A stretch of DNA of 64,000 nucleotides from Pomphorhynchus laevis. Lineage: Eukaryota; Acanthocephala; Palaeacanthocephala; Echinorhynchida; Pomphorhynchidae. The translations under genes and the position numbers were made by a program. The stretch lies in assembly GCA_012934845.2 (NCBI GenBank), contig WNNJ02000108.1, positions 1 through 64,000 on the forward strand, given 5' to 3'. How positions within the stretch are numbered: the stretch's first letter is position 1; every line of letters begins with the position of its first letter. The notes beneath the pieces are model-generated. The model worked only from the letters and a program-made list of their open reading frames with translations, ran no database searches and was not told the DNA's origin. Shown piece by piece: positions 12,464 through 23,166 of the stretch.

Positions 12464-12651
12464 TTCCATTGATTGTTGATAATGTTAAAATCCTGGACAA
12501 GCAGAAACGTAATGGACGTTTAAAAGATAATAGTAAACATTATACTCGTCGACATCGAAATGACTATGGGAATAATGGCCATATGGATCAATATTCAAAT
12601 TACTCTTCAGGGAACAACGATAATCATATTAAACTTTACTATCCTCACTAA
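12464..12651 (+). CDS. small membrane protein, candidate exon 2 with stop
   Basis: A pyrimidine-rich tract and 'ctacctag' precede the exon. In the frame set by exon 1 it reads VPLIVDNVKILDKQKRNGR..., a basic segment, then a low-complexity tail rich in Asn, Tyr, His and Ser (NDYGNNGHMDQY, SNYSSGNNDN), ending KLYYPH and TAA. Composition is unlike the surrounding AT-rich noise: 63 codons without a stop, many Asp, Gly and Arg. The tail would be cytosolic if exon 1 supplies the membrane anchor. No known domain is seen. Confidence depends on the GC-AG intron being real. Confidence 0.4.
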
Positions 12652-12666
12652 ATTTTTATTATTTGC

Positions 12667-12909
12667 ATGTCGTTATTTCAATGTTACGCTGAAGTGTTTT
12701 TAATAAACTTGCAAATATTTCATTTATATAATAATATTTTAATAATATTACAAAATGAAATATTACTTTTGTTGGGCCCAGATATAGCTGCTTGCTTTAA
12801 AGATGTAAAGATTACAGGAGTGGTTGTCGAAGTGCTGGAACAACTGCCTGTGATTAGAAGTTGGTTTAATAACCGACTGCCTGCTCCAATCATTTTAACC
12901 ACCCTATAG
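12667..12909 (+). other. unassigned 80-codon open frame
   Basis: An open frame follows the membrane-protein stop by only 15 bp. Its second half (about 12765-12909) has non-AT-biased residues (LLLGPDIAACFKDVKITG, VVVEVLEQLPVIRSWF). It could be a 3' exon, a relic or chance. I recognise no family. Confidence 0.2.
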
Positions 12910-13785
12910 TTTGAAGCTTTATTTATCCCATCAATAACACTTATAGCGGAAGATGGACATTTTTAGTACAGTCAGCATATTAGCTAAAAGTTGAAGTAAT
13001 GGATAAAGACTGGTATGTTGCTTTATTAGTCTTGACAAATTTGCATTTTTTGATTATCCATGATGATCAAGTCTGAAATTCGGACTTGTTGGTCGAGAAT
13101 TTGTATTTTTGCCGACCATGTGCGTGTCAGTACAAGTCGGACATCATGCTGGATAGAAACAAGCGGATTTCTATCGCCCTCACTCATGGTGGTAATTATG
13201 GGAGCGGCGTACGTATATTCATCTCACCTGATGATGTTAAATATTAAATTACACCCCGTAAGGGGTTGCTAGCTGATTTAATTATAAATATCAATGCTGA
13301 ACAATTATAATGTGACGCGATCACTACTGAAAAATGTCTACTTATAAAGTTTTGATTCCATCCATTCAATACGTTTTGCACATATGTTGAGTCATTTAAT
13401 GATTAAATTGAAATGTTTTTATCTATTTCTACGAATATTCTGATAATATGAACGTGTGTATATTAATGCTGAAATATCAAGCAATTTATGACTATTTCTT
13501 TATCCAGTATTTGAGAGTATCCACTGCACGATTAAAAGTTTGACAAAGCTCTTTATTGAAGTAGTAATTGTTTAAAATCATAGCTTTTGATGTTTGTTAT
13601 AAATCAGATCAGCTAACTGAGTTTACGTATATTATAAAAATTTTATAAATTAAAAATACTTGATAAAATTTATATAATTAAATAATAAATAATTATATAA
13701 TTTATAATTATTCTGTTAAAATTACATTCGTGTTCCATCTAATACTATACTTAGTCATGATAAATTATCCACACTATAAAAATTT
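12910..13785. other. non-coding stretch with a nested hairpin
   Basis: 13070-13145 has imperfect nested inverted repeats (ggacttgt...acaagtc outside, GGTCG...CGACC inside). 13130-13250 is locally GC-richer with no clear product. The rest is AT-rich. Confidence 0.35.
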
Positions 13786-13789
13786 TTCT

Positions 13790-14060
13790 TGTGGATAATT
13801 TATTATGCCAAAGCATGGGAATAATAATTTAGACGTAAAAGACAAAAAAAACTTAACAATCAAACAACGTAGTGTTGCTGTATTTACATATTGTGTCTCA
13901 TCAGTGACGGATACCTTTTACTACTGGATACAGAGGAGTACTACCAGACAGCCACGCAAACTTGTCCTTCAGATGTATGTCCATACATCTAGAACATAAA
14001 CAGGACACATCATAATCTGTATTCATTCATGAGCACCTCGGTATAAAATAGTAGGATTTT
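13790..14060 (-). repeat. single worn hammerhead-type monomer
   Basis: The text around 13890-13960 aligns with the ribozyme part of the arrays further on: catcagt..cggatacc, then ctactggatacagagg and ctaccagacagcc. This looks like a lone old monomer. Its left flank (gtggataatttattatgcc) recurs at 37230-37250. Confidence 0.55.
13890..13960 (-). ncRNA. hammerhead ribozyme relic
   Basis: On the minus strand GTC|TGG..., the stem I hairpin with the ATCCA loop text (TGTATCCAGTA) and CTGATGAGA are present in order. Helix II and the GAAA box are not recognisable, so it should be inactive. The order GUC - stem I - CUGAUGA is the same as in the intact copies. Confidence 0.5.
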
Positions 14061-14354
14061 TATAGTACTCTTGTCGAGCGCAAGTCGAGACATTCATATT
14101 CTAAAAAGCTTAAAAATAAGTAACCTATTATTGAGTTATTATTAAGGATTCTATTAATTCAATTTTATCCATATATTTTTATTTACTTGATGGTTTAATT
14201 TTTGTTAGATAGGCTCTATAGTTATTATAATATGTATTATAATATGTGTTATTATAATACTATAATATGTATATCTTATTCCCAATATAAGTTTAACTTA
14301 ATGCTGTATTACGATATAAATTTATAGTAGTATTAGTTAATGTTAATTTAATGC

Positions 14355-14846
14355 TCATATCAAGATTAATTTTACTAACGTTTCTTTAATATCTACTAAA
14401 TCTAGATTTGTATAAAGAGTACTAAAATCGTATGTATTTATATTTTGAAATTTTATTCCTTTTGTCTGTTTTAAAAATTCTTTTGTAGAATTAATACTGA
14501 AATAGTGTTTTATACCAGTATTAATTTCGATTACATTGCAATATTTTTTAAAATGTGCTTTAATTACTTTAAGTATTTTATTCATATAGACAGAAAGTGG
14601 TTTTAATGTACATTTAAACGCACTACATATGAACCTAGGTTTTATTAGATTTTTATGTAATTTTGGATTCCAATATAATATAGGTATAGTTTTATTATCT
14701 GATTCATGCTTTAAACCCTTTTTATCCATTATAGAACAATGACTTGTAATAATTGTTTCACAACTCAACTCACTACGTTCATATGCTGGATTTACATTTA
14801 AATCATTAGAATTAACCTCTTTCATTAGTATATCATAATAAAGCAT
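14355..14846 (-). pseudogene. PLE-like reverse transcriptase fragment, divergent type
   Basis: A 163-aa minus frame contains YWNPKLHKNLIKPRFICSA, then TLKPLSVYMNKILKVIKAHF and YDFSTLYTNLDL. 'PKLHK.P.K.RFI' and 'FSTLYT' correspond to RT motifs 2-3 and A of a divergent group of Penelope-like RTs with 'WNPKLHK'. The text is extremely AT-rich yet keeps the motifs. It lacks the YIDD part, a related version of which lies on the other strand at 15345-16077. The subgroup is not certain. Confidence 0.6.
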
Positions 14847-14874
14847 TTGGAATTATTTCACTACGTTCATATGT

Positions 14875-15012
14875 TGTGTTTATATTATTATTTATATTTA
14901 ATTTATTTGACGAATTAATACCGAAATAGTGTTTTATACCAGTATTAATTTCGATTACCTTGCAATATTTTTTAAAGTGTGCTTTAATTACTTTAAGTAT
15001 TTTATATATTTA
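14875..15012 (-). repeat. partial duplicate of the RT fragment
   Basis: 'ccgaaatagtgttttatacc' and the following 80 bp repeat 14495-14583 almost exactly; a local tandem duplication in the same orientation. Confidence 0.75.
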
Positions 15013-15344
15013 AATATTAATATTTAATATCTGCTGAATCTATTTTAATTTTTCAAAATAGTAAATTATTATATTAATTCAACTTTATTCATCTAAAATA
15101 TCAGGAAATGTTAGTCTTATAATAAAAATCAGTCTTATATTAGGAATAGGAAATTGACTTTTTTATCGACGTATCTTTTTCAACAATTGCTGTTTATAAA
15201 ATCTAAAACACAAAGTTGTTGACACAAAACAATTTATGCCTTTTGTTTAGTTGTTGATCAGTCATTAGCGATACATCCAATAATGTTCTTTCTTTTTAAA
15301 TTATCTTTTATGTTTGCTTATAAAATTATTGTTAATAAAATTTA

Positions 15345-16077
15345 TACAGGTATCCTTATTCTTAATAAAACCAATATTGATGATAAATAAGGTATATATC
15401 CAGATATGAGCATTAAATTAACATCAATTAAAACTACTTTTAATTTATATCGTAAAGATGACATATTTAAATTTACAAGAAACATATTTTTGCATGAGCA
15501 TTTATGCATACCATATAATATAAAATATAATACATTAAATAATGAAATTTTAAGAACTGCAAATAAATTATATAAAGATATGAAATATATGTTTCAATAT
15601 ATTGATGATATATGTGTATTTAATTCTAATAATTTTTATTCAATTAGTGAACAAATTTATCCAGAAAACCTTATTCTTAACAAAACCAATATTGATGATA
15701 AAGAAGGTGTATATCTAGATATAAACATTAAATTAAATTTAACTAAAACTACTATTAATTTATATCGTAATGATGACATATTTAAATTTACAAGAAACAT
15801 ATTTTTGCATGAGCATTCATTCGTACCATATAATATAAAATATAATACATTAAATAATGAAATTTTAAGAACTGCAAATAAATTATATAAATATATGAAA
15901 TATATGTTTCAATATATTGATGATATATGTGTATTTAATTCTAATAATTTTTATTCAATTAGTGAACAAATTTATCCAGAAAGCCTTATTCTTAACAAAA
16001 CCAATATTAATGATAAAGAAGGTATATATCTAGATATAAACATTAAATTAACATTAACTAAAAGTACTAAAAGTTAG
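15345..16077 (+). pseudogene. PLE-like RT palm fragment, duplicated in frame
   Basis: The plus frame 15406-16077 (223 aa) holds two near-identical 105-residue units (315 bp) plus a partial third at the left. Each unit reads FKFTRNIFLHEH, then KYMFQYIDDICVFNSNN, IYPE.LILNKTN and YLDINIKL. YIDD is the catalytic RT motif C, and the rest matches the palm-thumb border of the same divergent PLE-like RT as 14355-14846. The unit length is a multiple of three, so the frame continues through both junctions. An N-terminal part and a nuclease are missing. Whether it is expressed is unknown. Confidence 0.6.
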
Positions 16078-16079
16078 TG

Positions 16080-17900
16080 GGAGATACGTTGCTGAGGAGG
16101 CGGTTCCATTTTGATCAAATCATTGTGACTGTCTTCCAGGCAGCTATCCGACTCTTCTCTCTTGTAGAAAATCCGAATCTGACTTGATTTTATTCCACCT
16201 CTCATCGCAATCTACCGCGATACCTTCGACCACCTATAAAGGTTGCATATTGAATCTCACTCTGACAAAACTCAAGGTCCTAGCAAAAATGCTACACCTT
16301 CCCAATCTCACTGTTTCCTTCAGACAGACTCTTTCAAAAGAATATTAAAGCTTTAGATATAGATTATAGCTGAACAGGGATAGGACGAACCTTTCTCGTA
16401 TTAACCCTTCTCAGTCTTCCTCTTGGAAGATATTCAAGAAGGATAAGTTTGCCTACTGTAAGAAAAAGGCTTTCAGTTGGATCGGTAGTATAGGCCTTGA
16501 CATAGTTATGAAGGAGTCATGATCGCTACGCATTTATGAAACCACAAAATATCCATAATCAATCTCAACTTGGGGTGACTTCAGAAGTATGGACTTATCT
16601 GTTGCAGATATCCTGAATTCCTGGGAGCCACTTCCGGTTACATCTAAAAATAAAGTGCAACTTTCCACTCGCGTCTGTCAGCTTTCGAAAGTCAGTCAGA
16701 GAATGGGCCGCCATCACTATGCTTTTAGTTGTCCGATAAAGCCGTCATAAACATTACCCGACGGGTATTTTTAGCAAAGAAATAATCTATTATATGTCCT
16801 AAAGATCTGCGGCCCAATTCAATTCAAAACTCACTCATCTCAATTTTTAGAAAATGCGCTTGCGCGTAGAATCTGCGCCCATCTATGTAGGCATAATCCC
16901 ACCAGATTTTCATGAATTTGTGAAAAATCGATCGGTTCATTCAGCAATTGGTGAAGTGCATCGGTTTTTGCCAAGATAGCAGTCATCAGCTTGCTGTGGG
17001 GGTTTTTCTTGTTTTTTTTTCGCTGCATTTGACCGTATTTATATTCCTTTTACTGTTTCTTCTCTCAGGTCCCTTGGGCTGCCTGCGAGAATTGTTAATA
17101 GCGTAAATATTTTGCTGTATGCCAATTGGTTTTTCTATGAAGACGACACTGGCATACGCCAGTTCTACCTTATTACAGGTTTGACTCAAGGCTCCTGGCT
17201 TTTTCCCATCTTATACCTTGCTGTTTACATTGTACTTTTCAAACCTTTCAAGCGCGAACAACGTCTAGTGGTATACGCTAATAATACCACATCCCTGTTT
17301 TCTGGACGCAGGTGCATATATGTAATCTAGGATATCAGCCGTTTCTTTATAAGATTAAAATATCAACTAACTTCATCCAATTTTCTTCTAAACTTCTCCC
17401 AATCGCAGGGAGTGGTCTTTAATGGCACCTCGGTGACAAATAAAAAATTAAAGAGACTATCACTATCATCTCTCTTCCATTTTGAATAATCAACCACTTC
17501 CAGTCTTTACACATCGAATAAGATACTTGGGGTTAAACATTACGGTTACATGGTCAGCCGAATTAGACTTGAATAGATTCAAAAGTGTCCTGAAGACAGC
17601 TAGATAGACTTGAAACAGGTTCAGCATCTGTATTTAAGAGGGAGTGCTCAGTTGCGCCTTTGGTGCGCCTGGGCAATCTCGGAATCGATCTTATTTTCTG
17701 AGGACATATCCCATAACAAAGACTAAGGTTTCTTAAGCTTCTCATCTCTTACCTACCATTGTCCGCCTCGACTGGACTCTTCGTTGAGTGAGAGATCCTG
17801 AGTTGTTCAGTCAGAGGGCGGCGCGTTGGTGTATGCTGGAGGGCGCTGATCCCCCAGTAAGTTTTAAGGAAAACTTTGTTTTGATTGCGTTATGATTGTC
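16080..17900 (+). mobile_element. old LINE relic, RT remnants
   Basis: The recognisable part is at 17040-17340: RSLGLPARIVN, then DDTGIRQFYLITGLTQGSW, LFPILYLAVYIV and a YADD-like VVYANNT. That is the palm of a Jockey/R1-like LINE reverse transcriptase, with the GLPQGS and YADD motifs worn. Before and after it are stop-broken stretches of similar, less AT-rich composition. It ends where AT-rich text resumes near 17900. Heavily decayed, so probably old. Confidence 0.55.
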
Positions 17901-18132
17901 ACCAGACTTTTGGTTTTTGTTTTTCTGTATATTTTCATATTAAGTGTATGGTTTTGTTCTGTAGTAAAGGAATCTCTATATAGTATTAACATTAGATAAC
18001 AATATTATGTAATGTGGCTTGTAGTCCTTAATCCTCAAATTGTTTCATATCATAAGGAATGTTTATTAGCGCGGTATTTATATTGTTTTATAGGACATTA
18101 TCGAATATATTCGACTTTAATACCATGTATAG

Positions 18133-18675
18133 TAGTTGTACGTTACGTCGATTTTTTGTCGTGACCAATTTTTGTTAATCAATATTATTTCTATGGCCTT
18201 AATAGTCTTCGAATTATCTATGGACGTATAGAGTAATTTAATAACCAAAGTATCAATTATGGATGTCGATTTCATATCTTTATAATGATGTAGTTAGCAA
18301 AATATAAAAATAAATTGGTGTTTTGTTGGCTAAAATTTAATATATTGATCCAAATCTGTGATTTTTAATGCAAATATTTATATTATAAATTATTTAAAAT
18401 TATAATAATAAAATATTGTTATTTAATTATTGAAATATTTAATTAATTATTTAAATTAAAATTCTTAAAAATTGTATCTCGTATACAATTGTATTGTGTT
18501 TTGCTGATGAAGTAGTTAGCAAAATATAAAAACTAATTTGTTACGTCGATTTCTTGTCGTGACCAATTTTTGTTAATCAATATAATTTCTATGGCCTTAA
18601 TAGTCTTCGAATCATATATGATCGTATGGAGTAATTAGATATATAAAGTACCAATTATAGATGTCAATTTCATGT
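18133..18675. repeat. tandem duplication, about 406-bp spacing
   Basis: 18133-18277 and 18539-18675 share 'gtcgtgaccaatttttgtta' and 'atggccttaatagtcttcga'. The interval ends in 'gatgaagtagttagcaaaat', text like PLE 3' ends. Confidence 0.8.
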
Positions 18676-18679
18676 ATTT

Positions 18680-19070
18680 TTTAATAGATTCTCGAATCTC
18701 TGTAAAAATGATCAGTGCTCTCATTAAATGAATCGGTTGATTTTTATACTGGGAATGATTTTTCTTGTAGAAATCTAGAAGCGATTCTTTAGCCATTCTA
18801 ATATTGTTTATAATAGATCGCCCGGGGTGGAGTAATGTTTTTGTGTATATTCAGTAGAAGATACATCTTTCCTGCTTGCGGATTGGAAACAGTCAACTTT
18901 TAATGTATCTCCTTTGGCAGAATATTTCGAATTGTGTCTTTAATTTTTCATATGCTTGTTTCGTATTCATTTATATTAATTTGAACATAACTGGATAATT
19001 GTAGCTGTTTCAAACCTTCATTTATATAGTCAGATTTATTCCATACCACAATTATCTATATATAACGCCT
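18680..19070 (-). pseudogene. Penelope-like RT fragment
   Basis: The minus strand reads IVVWNKSDYINEGLKQLQLS from about 19055, then stop-broken text, then IINNIRMAKESLLDFYKKN and HLMRALIIFTEI. This equals the region of PLE A that reads VIWNKKDYIDEGLRQLN. It is a 5'-RT fragment of a PLE related to element A, with several breaks. Confidence 0.65.
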
Positions 19071-19640
19071 GTGGTAAGAGTGCCACTATTAGTCAGGTGT
19101 ATGGAATTGTAAGTCATGAAGGAATTCTGTAGCTGGTTTTCAATGCGAAAGTTACCTTGTGTGACCTATAAATTATTCAATAGATAATAAAGCATCCATC
19201 ACATGATCACCGTTCCGATTTCAATTGATCTTCATGATCCCATTCCGATCTTCATGATCTTCATATCCAGATAGCATCTCGGATAATGCAGTTTCTGGAG
19301 ATCATGATAATATATTTCATATGCTGTGTGAAATCTGATAATCCTAAATTCGTAGCCTAGTAGTCAAGAGCGAAAGCCAAGTCGGAAAGCGACAGCTCGA
19401 ATCTCGGATGAGTCAAAATTCGAAAGGCGTTGGTAGTCAGCGTTCTGATGAGCCGAGACTAAAATATGTGGCAGAAAACGGGTGAAACGAAAACGGATGT
19501 GGCAATGGTGCCGTTAGTAGTCAAGGTGTATGGAATAAAATATCATGAAAGAAGGATTATGTAGCTGGTTTTCAATGCGAAAGTCACCTTGTGTGACCTA
19601 TAAATTATTCAATAGATAATAAAGCATCCATCACATGATC
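19065..19640. repeat. direct repeat pair flanking a tRNA-like segment
   Basis: 19065-19206 and 19500-19640 share 'gtagctggttttcaatgcga' and 'aatagataataaagcatcca', both ending 'cacatgatc'. The interval between them holds the tRNA-like text at 19350-19410. Confidence 0.8.
19350..19410 (+). other. tRNA-like SINE head (A and B box)
   Basis: TAGCCTAGTAGTCAAGAGC resembles a Pol III A box, and GCTCGAATCTC some 25 bp later a B box. No complete cloverleaf is seen, so this is not a tRNA gene. A SINE-like unit ending in the 19500-19640 repeat is possible. Confidence 0.35.
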
Positions 19641-20167
19641 TATAATATAATTTATATTATAAATTATTTAAAATTATAATAATAAAATATTGTTATTTAA
19701 TTATTGAAATATTTAATTAATTATTTAAATTAAAATTCTTAAAAATTGTATATCATATACAATTGTATTGTGTTTTGCTGATGAAGTAGTTAGCAAAATA
19801 TAAAATTAAATTTGTTTTGTTATCCAAAATTCAAAATTTAATAAGTTGATACAAATCTGTTATTTTTAATACTATAATTTATTTTATAAATTATTTAAAA
19901 TAAAATAATAAAATATTACTTTTAATTATTAATGAAATATTTAATTATTTAAATTAATTATTAATGAAATATTTAATTATTTATATTAATTATTTAAATT
20001 AAAATTATTATTTGTTCTAATTAATTACTTTCGCTGATTAATTAATTAGACTGATCATGTTAGTGATAATTTCTGTTTAATTTAAAATGTAATGATAACA
20101 GCAATATATAAATGACTAGAAAACATATTTCCTATTATTAATTTCACTTCTTTAATGCAATAAAAAA

Positions 20168-20690
20168 GGATTTATTTTTACGTGGCAAATGCGTGCCGGC
20201 GCACGCTTGCATGACCACAAAGAAGAAAAAGACAAACAAAAATCTAAATCATGTGTCGAGAAGGTGCTGACGGAGGCGGTATTTGAATATGATAAAGGAA
20301 GGACCCGGCGGACGTCGAGATGGAGCTGAATTCATGCAAGTGTGGAGAATTGGAGACCATAGTTGCTAGACTAATTGAGAACGTGGAGTAAGATGAAACG
20401 ACGGGAACGTATCGATAGAGTCGTGGGGCGAGTGTCGTCTAAGAAAGGAAGGTTGATGAACGATGGGGAGCCCACAGCGATAAAACTACAAGTTACGAGA
20501 CGGCGGGGTTAGATGCGGATGTAGATGGTGGGCAAGGAGAGTTGGTCAAGGTATGTGGATGTCTGGTCAAATCGATGGAAAAGTAGGAGCACTCGAACGT
20601 AGAAGTTTACGATGCGTTGTATGGGTGGATGATGGATTTTGGAGAATTAGCGAAAAAGCTGAGGCAGTAAGGAGTGATTAATGCAAAGCG
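20168..20690 (-). mobile_element. L2/CR1-type LINE, 5'-truncated relic
   Basis: The minus strand ends with a 3' terminus very close to that of the full element at 52 kb: tgtggtcatgcAAGCGTGC-loop-GCACGCATTTGCCACgt followed by an AATAAA-like tail. Upstream text (about 20690-20240) is C/T-rich like the end of that element's ORF2, including 'cgttcatcaaccttcctttc', but has no open frame. An old truncated copy. Confidence 0.7.
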
Positions 20691-20699
20691 AATAGCAAT

Positions 20700-21177
20700 T
20701 CATAAAGAGCACTTTTATCATTTAAACGTTTTACATTTTTACGGGAGAGCTCAACAGTTTTACTTTACTAATCAATTTAAAATAGACTAATGCCACATAA
20801 ATCTGAGTTCAACACGGACAGAAAGTTCAATACGGATTTTATGTTCAATACGACAGAAATACGATTTCGGCACATTGTTGATTTATTTGGTTTTAATTGT
20901 AAAATTATAAATAAATATTTTATTGAATGAATTTTATATCGAATTTGCGAAATGATAAAATTTCATGATCAAAATTTTAAATGCAAACTATTTCAAAATT
21001 AAAATTAAAATTTCATAAATTTAATTTTAATATCAAATTAGCGTACTTAACAGCTACGTAATTTTTTGCTTAAGATTTAAGATTTTTTGTTTAAGGTTGT
21101 TGAATGGTTTGGAAAATACTGATTGTTAAATACTGTAATTTAATATGATCCATACATGCTGAAAAACAACTAAGCAT
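20700..21177. other. AT-rich stretch, nothing recognised
   Basis: No coding frame, repeat or RNA seen between the LINE relic and the last collagen exon. Confidence 0.4.
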
Positions 21178-21282
21178 CTAGAAGTGTATCATTGAATTAT
21201 TGCAGCTGTTTAAAAATCTCAGCAATTCGACCGGACAAGGGAAAGCATCTATTCCGGGGGCTCCATCTGCTCCAAGCTCACC
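21178..21282 (-). CDS. membrane collagen, C-terminal exon in window
   Basis: The acceptor tttttttcag|GGTGAG precedes GELGADGAPGIDAFPCPVEL, then LRFLNSCNNSMIHF and a stop at 21178. Three GXY triplets are followed by a Cys-containing non-collagen end. 'PG(I/L)DA.PCP' closely resembles the segment that closes the collagen part of colmedin/gliomedin proteins. An olfactomedin domain, usual in that family, is not in this exon: either it lies further left through an internal donor, or the protein ends here. Phase 0 as in all other exons of this gene. Confidence 0.55.
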   Translation of the reverse strand, partial: GELGADGAPGIDAFPCPVELLRFLNSCNNSMIHF

Positions 21283-23121
21283 CTGAAAAAAAACGAATAC
21301 ATAAATCACAATTTCGATATACAATTTTGTATTGTAATGCATACACTGTAAACGAATTAATTAAACGAAAAGCGTTCAATTATCATTAAACTCTGCACAC
21401 TATTATTTATTGGCGTAATAATATCTCGTCACTGCTTTAATACATTATTCAGTGTATTTCATATAAATTGAAAATACTCTAAGATATATATTGCATATAT
21501 ATTGCTTATATATCTTGCATAATCTGTATTACCAACTTAATTTAATTATTTATTTTTTAATTAATTATTTATTAATTATTTAAAAATAATTTAAGTAATT
21601 CAAATTCTGTTGCATATCCATGATACTTTAATGGAACAAAGAAGAAAATTGATATATTTGGAACGAAGAATACAATTGACTTATTGACAATCATTATTAC
21701 ATTTCGAAGGCTACTGCCCTCATCATAAGATATTTTCAAATGTTTCTAATTGGAAATTATAAAATGTTTATTTAATAGGAAATTCTTTAATAGGAAATGT
21801 AGCTTTTTTATTTTTTATGATTTTTTTAAATGTTATATTTTGAATCTGATGGTCATCGAAATATTATTCTGGTTGTCGACAAATCAATGTTTTTGATTTC
21901 AATAAAGTCTCATATTATTTAAATGCTAATATCTTTAATTTATGTTTGCCGTTTAAACTCAATCAATGCTTTGCGATACATTTTTGATAATTCCAATAAA
22001 GCAATTTTGATCTGTTTAATAACATAGCAGGAAGCATTAAATTTTATCACATCCGCATGAAGTTAATGTGGAATTTTATCGAATCAATGTCTTAATTTTT
22101 TAAAATAAAAACTCATTTTTTGGTATAAAAAATCAAAATTCATAAGGCAAATTTAAATGTTACTATGTTGTTGTACCAAAATTACTTTTATTAAACTGTT
22201 TACTCCATTTATATCATTTCTATATTAAAATTTGTATTATTGAAATAATAATATTAAAATTTTTACATATTAGGTTTTATCCGTTTAACTGGTAAGACGG
22301 CAATGCCCAAGACTGAAGTTTTTCCAATTTTAAGATAACTAAATGCTCATTGATTTTTATATTTGACTTTTTTATTTATAAATACAAGACTAATTTGTTT
22401 TTATATTTGGCTACAATTTATTTAATTTGAACAAATTGTATGCTTTGTTCATGATGGCTATAAAACTTCAAATTTAAAGTAATTTAAATTTAAATAATTT
22501 TGTACCAAAATTACATTTATTAAACTGTTTACTCCATTTATGTATATTTGATATCATTTCTATCAAATACAGGAAATCTTTGATAGGAATCAAGTTTTTA
22601 ATAAACAGTAATTAACATCAGGGTTTTTAACTTAAAAATCAACTTAACATTTACCCATTTTATTATCAAATATTATCAGCAAGTATCAAACTATATTTAA
22701 ATTAAAAGAAAATTAGGAAAATTAATTTTTTATCAAATGTACACAAAGAATCATCAATACTATTTTTATTTTTATTTTCAAAAAATAAAAATAAAATTTG
22801 ATAAATAAAATTTCATTTTATTTATCAAATGAAAAACGTTAAGATTCCTGAATATTCAAGGAACAATCAAATGTATTCCATTCTATAATACAAAGGTATT
22901 AAAATATATTAATTGATCCAGATTAATGGCTAAGGATTCGTAACGGATGGACAAACTTTGATTGTAGACAGAGGTATTAGCTACCTAAAACATTCGAATT
23001 ATTTAATCCTAATTAAGTAAACCTATATAAGCAGACATTTTCAGCTTTATAAAAACGTATAAAAAGTCTTAATCAGTAAAAATCGTAGGTTGTTAAATAT
23101 CAGAAGCTTTTAAATTTATAC
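21283..23121 (-). other. collagen gene intron
   Basis: AT-rich intron. 22150-22270 and 22500-22570 share 'gtaccaaaattac.tttatta' text. Nothing else seen. Confidence 0.5.
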
Positions 23122-23166
23122 CTTTTGACCAGGATTTCCACGTATCCCAGGTAATCCTTTTTCTCC
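23122..23166 (-). CDS. membrane collagen, 45-bp GXY exon
   Basis: Acceptor atttag, donor gtataa. Translation GEKGLPGIRGNPGQK: five perfect Gly-X-Y triplets. 45 bp is a classic collagen exon size. Phase 0 at both ends. Confidence 0.85.

Larger units (their letters stand above)
18365..19815. repeat. repeat pair of about 175 bp, PLE 3'-end-like
   Basis: 18365-18540 and 19640-19815 are nearly identical and end 'gctgatgaagtagttagcaa'. A weaker third copy starts at about 19850. The '...tagc.aaa' ending resembles the tails of PLEs. Confidence 0.75.
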
